This document shows, piece after piece, positions 16,573-24,049 of a stretch of 64,000 bases of DNA. A program made the translations under genes and the position numbers. Each line of letters begins with the position of its first letter. Within the stretch, counting starts at the first letter, position 1. The stretch covers positions 806,001 through 870,000 of the forward strand of contig NZ_JANUGZ010000001.1 in NCBI RefSeq assembly GCF_024753205.1, in the 5' to 3' direction. Below the pieces are notes generated by a model. It was not told the origin of the DNA. It searched no databases and saw nothing but the letters and a program-made list of their open reading frames with translations. The DNA comes from Massilia aurea (GTDB taxonomy: Bacteria; Pseudomonadota; Gammaproteobacteria; Burkholderiales; Burkholderiaceae_D).

Positions 16573-18681
16573 TTGCAATCCGCTACCCGTTTCACCCGCC
16601 TGCGTGCAATTCCCCACGCCGTCATGCTCACCTGCCTGTTTGGCGGCGTTGCCGTGGCTGATGACGAGACGCCTGACCTCGCGCCGCTGGCCGGATCCTC
16701 GGCGCAGGTCGTCGAAGTCCGGGGCCAGCGGGGCGACGATGAACGGCTGGCGCCTGGCCTGGGCAACAAGTTACTGCCGGGCAGCGTGACCACCGTGACA
16801 GCCGAAGACCTGGCCACGCTGGACATTGGCCGCGACATCTCGAACGTGTTTCGCCGCGTGCCGGGCGTGGTCGCCAACAATATCGACCAGGGCGACACCG
16901 GCAATGGATTTCGCATGCGCGGCTTCGCCACCCAGGGCACGCACGGCGCCGACACCGCCATCTATATCGACGGCGTGCCGCAGAACATTCCATCGAGCCA
17001 GGGCGGCGCGGGCCACGGTCCGGCCTTCCTCGAATGGATGACGGGCGACATGATCGACACGTTCGACGTCATCAAGGGCCCGGTCTCGGCCCTGTACGGC
17101 GACCAGAACCGCGCCGGCGCGGTGGCGATCCGCACCCGCGAAGGCGGCGCGGCCACGCCGTCGAGCGCCACGGTCACCGTGGAAAGCTATGGCGGGCGGC
17201 GCGGCTCGCTCGTTCTGTCGAATGACTTCGGGCACATCCGTTCACTGGTAGTGGCCGACCGCTACAGCCTCGACGGTTTCCGCCACGGCGCCAGCCTCGA
17301 CCGCAACAACCTGTTCTGGAAGCTCTCGACCAATATCGGTGACGGTGTCTACAGCCTGCGCGCCACCTATTACAAGTCGGACTATGCTGGCGCCGGCTAC
17401 CTGTCGCTGCCGGCCATGGAAGCGGGCCTCGTCGATCCGCACGACACCATGTTCAACCTGCCGGGCTTTGGCGACGCGCACCGCAAGACGCTCGTGTTCA
17501 ACCGCAGTCCGGCATCGGGCGACGCGGGCTGGTTCGCCACCGCCTATGCGGAGGACTTTGCACGCAGCCGCGCGATCCAGACCAGCACCACGCTGCACAC
17601 CTATGGCTATGACGAGCGCGACATCTTTGGCGCGCGCGGCGGCAATACCTGGGTCTTCGGCTCAGCAGGGGTACTCACGGCCGGCTTTGAAGCGCGCAAG
17701 GACAAGGGCGATGCGTTCCGCCAGCAATACCGCAACCGCCAACCGACCGCCAGCTACGTCAACAACCAAAACCTCGACCTGCTGACCTATGGCGCGTTCA
17801 TCCAGGGCCAGTACCGCATGCTGCCCACGCTCAAGCTACACGGCGGCGCGCGCTACGACCGCTTCGACTACGACCTCGTCAACCGCAAGCTGCCCGCCGC
17901 ATCGACCGGCTATGAAGCCTCGGTGGTCACGCCAAAATACGGCGCCATCTGGAATGTCCTGCCGACTGTCGAGCTGTACGCGAACATCGCCCAGGGCTTC
18001 CGCTCACCGGCGGCCGAGCAGATCAGCACCAGCGGCAGTCTGGGTCCGCTGGGCGCGCTTGGCGGGCGCAGCAATCCTGGCATCGATCCGAGCCGGGTGC
18101 GCTCGCATGACCTCGGTTTCAAGGCGGCGCCACTGGACGGCCTGAGCGTGTCCGGCGCGTTCTACTTCATCCAGAATGACGACGAGATCATCAACACGGC
18201 GCCGGACGTGTTCGTCGCGTCCGGCCAGACCACGCGCCGCGGTCTCGAACTTGACCTGCACTACCAGATCAGCAGCGCGCTGAACACGTATCTGAGCTAC
18301 GGCCGCATCCTGCGCGCGCAGCTGGACAACCCGGCGCCTGGCGCCGGCCCGCGCCTGTCGGTGCCGGAACACACGTGGAAAGCCGGCGTCCAGTACCGCA
18401 CGGCGATGGGCCCGGGCCGGTTGTCGCTCAGTGGCGACGTATATGTCACGGCCGGCAATCCCTATTACATGGGCACGCCGCTGTACGAGCGCGACATGCC
18501 GACCTATGTGCGCTACGACATGAAGGCGACCTACGATCTGGGAAAGTTCCAGGGTTCACTGTTCGCCACGCTGCAGCCGCACGAGTTCGCCAGCGACATT
18601 GCGTATGGCACGGCCGGTGGCTTGCTGGTGACGACCGTGCCGCAGGCCACGGCCGGGGCGTCGCTGCGTTACTACTTCTGA
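16573..18681 (+). CDS. TonB-dependent siderophore-type receptor
   Basis: A 702-residue outer-membrane receptor. The frame is open from 16333, overlapping the permease, but GGAG (16561-16564) supports a TTG start at 16573, giving a signal peptide ending near V-A-V-A-D-D. The plug (about 50-165) has D-I-S-N-V-F-R-R-V-P-G-V, F-R-M-R-G-F-A-T-Q-G, I-Y-I-D-G-V-P-Q-N-I-P and V-I-K-G-P-V-S-A-L-Y-G. The barrel ends A-S-L-R-Y-Y-F with the terminal Phe needed for assembly. It follows the ABC genes by 47 bases and would share their Fur-like promoter. A ferric-siderophore or other metal-chelate ligand is inferred from family and context. Confidence 0.9.
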   Translation: MQSATRFTRLRAIPHAVMLTCLFGGVAVADDETPDLAPLAGSSAQVVEVRGQRGDDERLAPGLGNKLLPGSVTTVTAEDLATLDIGRDISNVFRRVPGVVANNIDQGDTGNGFRMRGFATQGTHGADTAIYIDGVPQNIPSSQGGAGHGPAFLEWMTGDMIDTFDVIKGPVSALYGDQNRAGAVAIRTREGGAATPSSATVTVESYGGRRGSLVLSNDFGHIRSLVVADRYSLDGFRHGASLDRNNLFWKLSTNIGDGVYSLRATYYKSDYAGAGYLSLPAMEAGLVDPHDTMFNLPGFGDAHRKTLVFNRSPASGDAGWFATAYAEDFARSRAIQTSTTLHTYGYDERDIFGARGGNTWVFGSAGVLTAGFEARKDKGDAFRQQYRNRQPTASYVNNQNLDLLTYGAFIQGQYRMLPTLKLHGGARYDRFDYDLVNRKLPAASTGYEASVVTPKYGAIWNVLPTVELYANIAQGFRSPAAEQISTSGSLGPLGALGGRSNPGIDPSRVRSHDLGFKAAPLDGLSVSGAFYFIQNDDEIINTAPDVFVASGQTTRRGLELDLHYQISSALNTYLSYGRILRAQLDNPAPGAGPRLSVPEHTWKAGVQYRTAMGPGRLSLSGDVYVTAGNPYYMGTPLYERDMPTYVRYDMKATYDLGKFQGSLFATLQPHEFASDIAYGTAGGLLVTTVPQATAGASLRYYF

Positions 18682-18735
18682 TTGGGAGAGACCGCGTCCA
18701 CGGTGGCGCGGTCATTGCTGCGGCGACCCACTCGA

Positions 18736-18791
18736 TTGATGCACATCAACGACTACCAGGCGCCGCAGGGTGTAATTTTGATGCCTGTCAC
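18736..18791 (+). promoter_or_regulatory. FNR/ANR-type promoter for the L,D-transpeptidase gene
   Basis: TTGATGCACATCAA (18736-18749) is a perfect FNR box. A -10-like TAATTT lies at 18773-18778, preceded by TG. The box centre is about 42 bases from the expected start of transcription (about 18785), the spacing of class II FNR promoters. A second, weaker box, TTGATGCCTGTCAC (18778-18791), overlaps the start region, 42 bases centre to centre from the first. Confidence 0.7.
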
Positions 18792-18826
18792 ATTACCCCT
18801 CCATCACAGCGCATGCATCACACCCC

Positions 18827-20425
18827 ATGGTAGTTCCCCGTCTGACCTGGCCCGCCAAAGCACATGGCGGCGCCGCGCATCTCCTCCTGCTGTTGCTGCT
18901 TCAGGCTGCCACGGGTTCCGCCGCGTTTGCCCGTGATGCCGGCGTGGGCGCCGACGTCCCGGCGCCTGCCGTTGATCCTTGTGCCCCGGGCGCCGCACCC
19001 GCTGCATCCTGGCTGGCCGGCGCGCAGGAACTGGCCCCGCTCGCACTGCAACTGCTGCGCGCGGCGCCCGAGCACGGACTTGACGTCCGCCGCTATCAGG
19101 TGGACGAGCTGACCCGGCGGCTGGCCGGCCCGGAGGGCACATCGGCGGCATTCGTGCGCGATCTCGACCGCGCGATGATGCAGTACCTGTGCGATCTGCA
19201 CGGGGGCCGCGCGGCCTGGGCCAGCCGGGTTGCCGCAGCGCCCGACACCGGCTTCGACCCGCGCCAGCGCCTGGCCACCGTGCGCGACGCGCAAGGGCTG
19301 GCGCAGGCCATCGACGCCGCGGCGCCCGCCATTCCGCTGTATGGCAGGGTCAAGGCGGCGCTGGCACAGTACCGCGAACTGTCTCGTGCGACACCGGACT
19401 GGCCCGCGCTGCCGCCGGTCGCACGGGCCGCCATCCACGCCGGCGAGACTTACACGGGCACGGCCCTGCTGCAGGCGCGGCTGCAGTTGCTGGGTGATCT
19501 GGACGCGCAGGCGCCCATGGACAGCGACAGCATCTATACGCCGGCACTGGCGGGCGCCGTGCGGCGTTTCCAGGCGCGGCACGGGCTGGATGAAGACGGC
19601 GTACTGGGCGCTGGGACGGTCACGGCCCTGTCGGTGCCGCCCGCGCATCGCATCGCCCAGCTGGCGCTGACGCTCGAACGCCTGCGCTGGCTGCCACCGC
19701 CGCCGGCACACGGGCGCGTCGTCGTCGTGAACGTGCCCACTTACCGCTTGTGGACCTTCGATGCCAGGGACAACTTTGCGGCGCCGGCGCTGGAAATGCG
19801 CGTGATCGTCGGCGCGCGCGGTCGCACGCCCACGCCGCTGTTCATCGGAGAAATGCGCTACCTGGAATTCGCGCCTTACTGGAATGTTCCAGCCAGCATC
19901 CAGAAGAATGAAATCCTCCCGAAGCTGGCGCGCAATCCTGCCTACCTGCAGCAGAATGACATGGAACTGGTAGGGGCGGACGGGCGTGTGCTGCAGGTTG
20001 GCGCGGGCGATGCGGCAAGCCGCCTGCGGGCCGGTGGCGCCAGGGTCAGGCAGCGCCCCGGCTCACGCAATGTGCTGGGCGACGTCAAGTTTGCATTCCC
20101 CAATCCGATGAATATCTATTTGCATTCGACGTCAGCCAGGGAACTGTTCCAGCGCACGCACCGTGACCTGAGCCATGGCTGCATCCGCGTCGAACAACCG
20201 GCCGAGCTCGCGCAATTCGTGCTGGCCGACGCGCAACAGTGGAGCGCTGCACAGGTGACGGCCGCCATGAGTGCGGGCAAGAACCGGTTCGTCAAGCTGG
20301 CCGCGCCGGTGCCCGTCGTGCTGTTCTATGCAACGGCCCTGGTCGATCGTCAGGGCCGGGCCTTGTTTGCACCCGACATCTACGGGCGCGACGCCGCGCT
20401 GATCGCGGCGCTGCAGCTGGAGTAA
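18827..20425 (+). CDS. YcbB/LdtD-type L,D-transpeptidase
   Basis: A 532-residue periplasmic enzyme that would make 3-3 cross-links in peptidoglycan or attach proteins to it. A signal peptide covers about residues 1-35. An N-terminal alpha-helical scaffold is followed by a peptidoglycan-binding segment (R-R-F-Q-A-R-H-G-L-D-E-D-G-V-L-G, about 245-270). The YkuD catalytic domain follows (about 300-490) with Y-W-N-V-P, the H-S-T segment and S-H-G-C-I-R-V-E, where C452 is the nucleophile. Length and order fit YcbB rather than the short ErfK type. An FNR-type promoter lies upstream, so expression may rise when oxygen is low. Confidence 0.9.
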   Translation: MVVPRLTWPAKAHGGAAHLLLLLLLQAATGSAAFARDAGVGADVPAPAVDPCAPGAAPAASWLAGAQELAPLALQLLRAAPEHGLDVRRYQVDELTRRLAGPEGTSAAFVRDLDRAMMQYLCDLHGGRAAWASRVAAAPDTGFDPRQRLATVRDAQGLAQAIDAAAPAIPLYGRVKAALAQYRELSRATPDWPALPPVARAAIHAGETYTGTALLQARLQLLGDLDAQAPMDSDSIYTPALAGAVRRFQARHGLDEDGVLGAGTVTALSVPPAHRIAQLALTLERLRWLPPPPAHGRVVVVNVPTYRLWTFDARDNFAAPALEMRVIVGARGRTPTPLFIGEMRYLEFAPYWNVPASIQKNEILPKLARNPAYLQQNDMELVGADGRVLQVGAGDAASRLRAGGARVRQRPGSRNVLGDVKFAFPNPMNIYLHSTSARELFQRTHRDLSHGCIRVEQPAELAQFVLADAQQWSAAQVTAAMSAGKNRFVKLAAPVPVVLFYATALVDRQGRALFAPDIYGRDAALIAALQLE

Positions 20426-20480
20426 GGGCCACGCCGCCGTGGCGCGGCGCCCTGCACCTTCTTGTTTCGCCTGACCACCG

Positions 20481-20651
20481 TCACACCACGGCGACTGCGT
20501 CGCTCACGGGTTCGCTGTCGATAATCTCCTGCTTGACGGACGACGACGTGCTGTTCACCGGCGCCTTCGCAGCAGCACCGTGGACGGCAGCGGCCTGCGC
20601 CAGCAGCGCGTAGAAGACCGCGTTCATGCGGCGCATTTTCTTGGTATCCAT
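20481..20651 (-). CDS. Small 56-residue protein of unknown function
   Basis: A short reading frame from ATG 20651 to TGA at 20481-20483, with AAGGAG six bases before the ATG. The product starts M-D-T-K-K-M-R-R-M-N-A-V-F-Y-A-L-L-A-Q-A, a basic then hydrophobic stretch, and ends with an acidic, Ser/Val-rich tail. It has no cysteine and only a weak, possibly membrane-associating helix. An ANR-type box lies 88 bases upstream, like those before neighbouring genes. I do not recognise it. The ribosome binding site and shared control element argue that it is a real gene. Confidence 0.55.
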   Translation of the reverse strand: MDTKKMRRMNAVFYALLAQAAAVHGAAAKAPVNSTSSSVKQEIIDSEPVSDAVAVV

Positions 20652-20732
20652 GGGGGCTCCTTGATTGATGGATGAGCGCCATATGGTTGGCAGTCATGGC
20701 ATGCAGTGTGCCGAGATGGGCACGCAATTTGA

Positions 20733-20746
20733 ATGATGCACGTCAA
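20733..20746 (-). promoter_or_regulatory. ANR/FNR-type box before the 56-aa gene
   Basis: Read on the plus strand it is ATGATGCACGTCAA, one base away from the ANR consensus TTGAT-N4-GTCAA. Its centre is 88 bases from the ATG at 20651. No strong -10 was seen at the class II distance. Confidence 0.5.
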
Positions 20747-20782
20747 AAACTGCCGTCACCGTGGCACATCGGTGAAATATGC

Positions 20783-21024
20783 CTACCGCACCAGCACGTA
20801 ACGGCCCGGCGCATCGTCCAGCACCGCGTCAGGATCGACCGACGTCACTGCCGTGGCGGCGATCTGCGCTGTGGCATGGCTGCGCAGCCAGTGCTCCCAG
20901 GCCGGCCACCACGAGCCGGACTGCTGCGGCGCCGCGGCGCACCAAGCGTCGGGATCGAGATAGCGGCCGTCACGGGCACGCGTGGCGATCTGGTAGCCGT
21001 GCCCGCCGCTTGCGAGCGGGGGGG
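20783..21024 (-). pseudogene. Displaced C-terminus of the PhaC-like synthase (frameshift)
   Basis: Reading the minus strand in the next frame from the G7/C7 run (21018-21024) gives N-P-P-L-A-S-G-G-H-G-Y-Q, then L-D-P-D-A-W and S-G-S-W-W-P-A-W-E-H-W-L. This is the conserved C-terminus of PHA synthases, ending at a stop at 20783. It has no start or ribosome binding site of its own. It belongs to the gene upstream; removing one base from the run restores one frame of about 587 residues. Confidence 0.85.
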
Positions 21025-22544
21025 TTGACGACACCGGCATTGTGCCCGCCGCCCGTCAGACAGAACGTGATGTCAGCGTCGGCCAGCAGGTGCAGCTTGT
21101 AGACCGACAGCCAGGGCGCGACCGTGTCGCGCCGGGTACCGAGCACGAACATGGGCAAGTGCAGGTCGGACAACGCGACCGGACTACCGCCCACGCGGTA
21201 GCGGCCCTGCGCCAAATCGTTGTCGAGATACAGGCTGCGCAGGTACCCGCTTTGCTGGCGGTACGGCATCCGGGTGGCATCGGCATTCCAGGCCGCCAGA
21301 TCGCTGGTGACGCGCCGGCCCTTCCCCATCAGATAATTCTGCACCATGCGCGACCAGACCATGTCCTTCGCATTGAGCAGCGCAAACGTGCCTTCCATCT
21401 GCGTGCCGTCGAGATAACCTTTGCCGGCCATGACGTTGTCGAGGAAGTTCAGCTGGCTCTCGTCGATGAACAGGCCCAGTTCGCCCGGCTCGGTGAAGTC
21501 GACCTGCGCCGCCAGCAGTGTCAGGCTGGCCAGGCGCTCGTCGCCCTCGCGCGCCATGGCGGCCGCGGCAATCGCCAGCAGCGTGCCGCCCAGGCAATAT
21601 CCAAGCCCCTGGATCGCGTACCCGGGGCGCCGCGCGGCGACCTGGTCGATGGCCGCCATCACGCCCAGTGTCAGATAATCGTCCATTCCGAGATCGCGAT
21701 CGGCCGCGTCCGGATTTTTCCAGGAAATCATGAAGACGGTGTGGCCCTGGCCGACCAGGTAGCGCACCAGGGAATTGGCCGGGGACAGGTCGAGAATGTA
21801 GTATTTCATGATCCATGGCGGCACCATCAGGACCGGCTCGGCGCAGACGGTAGGGGTCGCCGGCTCATACTGGATCAGCTCGATAAGACGGTTGCGGTAT
21901 ACCACCTTGCCTGGTGTCAGGGCCACGCCCCGGCCGGGTTCGAACCCCGTTGGCGCCGTCGCTGCGGCGCCGCTCGCGTCCTCGAGCGCATTGTGCCAAC
22001 CCATGGCAAGATTCATGCCGCCGGAACGCCAGGTTTCCTTGAGCACGACCGGATTCGTCAGCAGGAAATTGGATGGCGAGAACATGTCCAGCGCCTGGCG
22101 CACGGCAAAGGTCCATACCTGCTCGTGATGCCGCGTCACCCCGGGCACGCCGGTGGTGGCGTTGTACCACCACTGCTGCTCGAACAGGAACGCCTGGTGG
22201 ATCAGGTTGAATGGCCACGCCTGCCATTCGGGCGCGGCGAAGCGGCGGTCTTGCGGCAGCGGGGTGATGCAAGGTACGCCGTTCTGATCCGCACTTGCGG
22301 CGGCGCTTGCCGCCAGGCGCAGCAGCTTGCGCTGCGCCTTGATGACCAGTTCGCGCTGCTTGTCGGGAGAGCCGGCCAGGTGCACCAGCCAGTCCGTGGC
22401 GGCCGCCGCCAGCGACGCCGGGGACAGGCCCTGCGTCCACCAGGCGAGCTGGGCGTACAGTGCGCGGTCGAGCTCGCGCACCGGCGTCTCGCCAGGGGTG
22501 GCGGCCCCGGTCACAGGCTGGGATGGCAGATCCGCAATGCGCAT
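20970..22544 (-). CDS. phaC: Poly(3-hydroxyalkanoate) synthase, PhaC-like, frameshifted near its end
   Basis: The frame as written encodes 524 residues and ends in unrelated sequence (A-R-K-R-R-A-R-L-P-D-R). The enzyme polymerises hydroxyacyl-CoA into storage polyester on granules. The lipase-like box is G-Y-C-L-G-G with nucleophile C317; D473 (T-R-R-D-T-V-A-P-W) and H501 (G-G-G-H-N-A-G) complete the triad. P-W-I-M-K-Y-Y-I-L-D-L is also typical. After H501 and N-P-P a run of seven C on the coding strand shifts the frame; the true C-terminus continues in the neighbouring frame to 20783. The gene starts 9 bases after a usp gene, with GGGAGGG before the ATG, so the two form an operon. Confidence 0.9.
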   Translation of the reverse strand: MRIADLPSQPVTGAATPGETPVRELDRALYAQLAWWTQGLSPASLAAAATDWLVHLAGSPDKQRELVIKAQRKLLRLAASAAASADQNGVPCITPLPQDRRFAAPEWQAWPFNLIHQAFLFEQQWWYNATTGVPGVTRHHEQVWTFAVRQALDMFSPSNFLLTNPVVLKETWRSGGMNLAMGWHNALEDASGAAATAPTGFEPGRGVALTPGKVVYRNRLIELIQYEPATPTVCAEPVLMVPPWIMKYYILDLSPANSLVRYLVGQGHTVFMISWKNPDAADRDLGMDDYLTLGVMAAIDQVAARRPGYAIQGLGYCLGGTLLAIAAAAMAREGDERLASLTLLAAQVDFTEPGELGLFIDESQLNFLDNVMAGKGYLDGTQMEGTFALLNAKDMVWSRMVQNYLMGKGRRVTSDLAAWNADATRMPYRQQSGYLRSLYLDNDLAQGRYRVGGSPVALSDLHLPMFVLGTRRDTVAPWLSVYKLHLLADADITFCLTGGGHNAGVVNPPARKRRARLPDRHACP

Positions 22545-22553
22545 ACCCTCCCC

Positions 22554-22961
22554 TCAGCGAAACAGTAGAACAGGCAGATGCGCGTGCTCGATCACCCGCG
22601 CCGTCTGGCTTGCCAGAATGTGCTCGCTGGCGCCGTGGCGGCCATGCGAGCTCATGCAGATCAGGTCAGCGTGATGGTCGAGCGCGGCGCGCACGATTTC
22701 ACGCCACGGTTCGGCGCCGGTCAAGATCTGGCACTCGCACGGCACGCCCAGCGTGCGCGCGGTGTCGGCCACCTGCTCCAGAATGCGCTCTGCGTGCGCC
22801 GGCGTGGCCAGCGCCAACGCGGTATCAGCAGTATCAGGGGGCGGGACGACATGCACGGCCACCACGGCCGCCCCAATGCCGGCGGCAAACGTCAGGCAGG
22901 TGGACACCAGGGGCGTCATCGACAACGACCCGTCGACCGGCAACAGGATGCGCTGGAACAT
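22554..22961 (-). CDS. Universal stress protein, single UspA domain
   Basis: A 135-residue Usp protein. The ATG at 22961 follows TTGGAGA; the open frame to 23120 has no support. It begins M-F-Q-R-I-L-L-P-V-D-G-S and ends with the nucleotide-binding type loop M-S-S-H-G-R-H-G-A-S-E-H-I-L-A-S-Q-T-A-R-V-I, then L-P-V-L-L-F-R. Such proteins help cells survive stress, often energy or oxygen limitation. It is the first gene of a usp-phaC operon and has an ANR-type box 98 bases upstream with a TAGGAT -10 at the expected distance. Confidence 0.9.
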   Translation of the reverse strand: MFQRILLPVDGSLSMTPLVSTCLTFAAGIGAAVVAVHVVPPPDTADTALALATPAHAERILEQVADTARTLGVPCECQILTGAEPWREIVRAALDHHADLICMSSHGRHGASEHILASQTARVIEHAHLPVLLFR

Positions 22962-23023
22962 GGGGCATTCTCCAAAAATGGGTGTCAGCGCCTGCCGTCG
23001 GACTATCGTCGGGCATCGGGTTG

Positions 23024-23066
23024 ATCCTAGTCGTATCGGCACGAACACCGCTATGACATGCATCAA
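23024..23066 (-). promoter_or_regulatory. ANR-type box and -10 for the usp-phaC operon
   Basis: On the minus strand the box reads TTGATGCATGTCAT (23053-23066), one base off the ANR consensus. TAGGAT (plus-strand 23024-23029) lies exactly where a class II -10 is expected, about 30-35 bases downstream of the box centre. Confidence 0.6.
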
Positions 23067-23122
23067 GAATCTCGGCGACGCGTTGTCTGGCGGAGGTCCG
23101 CCTTCAGCCTCACCCGGCAAGT

Positions 23123-23136
23123 TTGATGCAAGTCAA
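23123..23136 (+). promoter_or_regulatory. ANR-type box for the usp/P-type ATPase operon
   Basis: TTGATGCAAGTCAA is a perfect ANR consensus (TTGAT-N4-GTCAA). Its centre is about 105 bases before the usp start at 23234 and 70 bases from the divergent box for usp-phaC. No clear -10 was seen at the class II distance. Confidence 0.6.
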
Positions 23137-23233
23137 ATTCGGTGAAACCGGTTGCACCAAGCGCAAACGTCGCGCTGGACTGACCACCACGACGCGCCGT
23201 ACGCTGGCTGTCACGGCCATCCGGAGGTGCAGC

Positions 23234-24049
23234 ATGTGCTACAAGACCATCGTCGTTCACGTCGACCATTCGCCCCATGCCGAGGCGCGCATACGGTACG
23301 CGGCGCAACTGGCGGCGCGCTGCGGCGCGCACCTCGTCGGCAGCGCCTTTTCCGGCATCTCGCGCTACGCCGAGGCCGGCAGCACCATGCTGCTGGCGCA
23401 GCAGCATGAACGCCGGGGCGACCACGACACCGCACTGGCACGCTTCGACGCCATCGCCGCTGCCGAGGGTGTCGCCAGTCACGAGCGGCGCTATGCCGAC
23501 GACGACCCGGCCGGCGGGCTCGCGCTGCAAGGCCGTTACGCCGACCTCGTCATCGTCAGCCAGACCGACCTCGACGATCCGGCGGCGGCCCACCTGGCCG
23601 GGCCCGTGCCGGCGCAGGTGGTCCAGGGCAGTGCCCGCCCGGTGCTGGTGCTTCCCCATGTACGCCGCCACGAGACGATCGGCGGGCGCATCATGCTGGC
23701 ATGGGACGGCAGCCTGCAGGCAACGCGCGCCGTCGCCGGCGCCATGCCGCTGCTGCGCGATGCCGGCCTGGTGGCGATCGTCCTGTTCCAGCCGCTCGAG
23801 GCAATCGGGCGCGAGCCGGGCACCGATCTGGCGCTGTACCTGGCCCGCCAGGGCGTGCGCTGCGAGGTGCACGTCGAACCGTCGCCGATCGACGACGGCG
23901 CCGCCTTGCTGGCCTGCACGGATTGCCTGGATGCCGACCTGATCGTGATGGGCGCCTACGGGCGGCCGCGCCTGCGCGAGCTGGTGTTGGGGGGTGTCAC
24001 GGAAACGCTCCTCGACCGGATGACCGTGCCGGTGCTGATGGCGCACTGA
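23234..24049 (+). CDS. Universal stress protein with two Usp domains
   Basis: A 271-residue tandem Usp protein. ATG 23234 follows GGAGGT; the frame open from 23123 is too long and covers the ANR box. The first domain starts M-C-Y-K-T-I-V-V-H-V-D-H-S; the second runs from G-R-I-M-L-A-W-D-G-S (about 150) to I-V-M-G-A-Y-G-R-P-R-L-R-E-L-V-L-G-G-V-T-E-T-L-L. The G-2x-G-9x-G-type ATP-binding pattern is visible in the second domain. Its stop overlaps the start of the P-type ATPase (TGATG), so the two are translationally coupled. The end is nearly identical to that of the other tandem Usp at 29691-30524. Confidence 0.9.
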   Translation: MCYKTIVVHVDHSPHAEARIRYAAQLAARCGAHLVGSAFSGISRYAEAGSTMLLAQQHERRGDHDTALARFDAIAAAEGVASHERRYADDDPAGGLALQGRYADLVIVSQTDLDDPAAAHLAGPVPAQVVQGSARPVLVLPHVRRHETIGGRIMLAWDGSLQATRAVAGAMPLLRDAGLVAIVLFQPLEAIGREPGTDLALYLARQGVRCEVHVEPSPIDDGAALLACTDCLDADLIVMGAYGRPRLRELVLGGVTETLLDRMTVPVLMAH

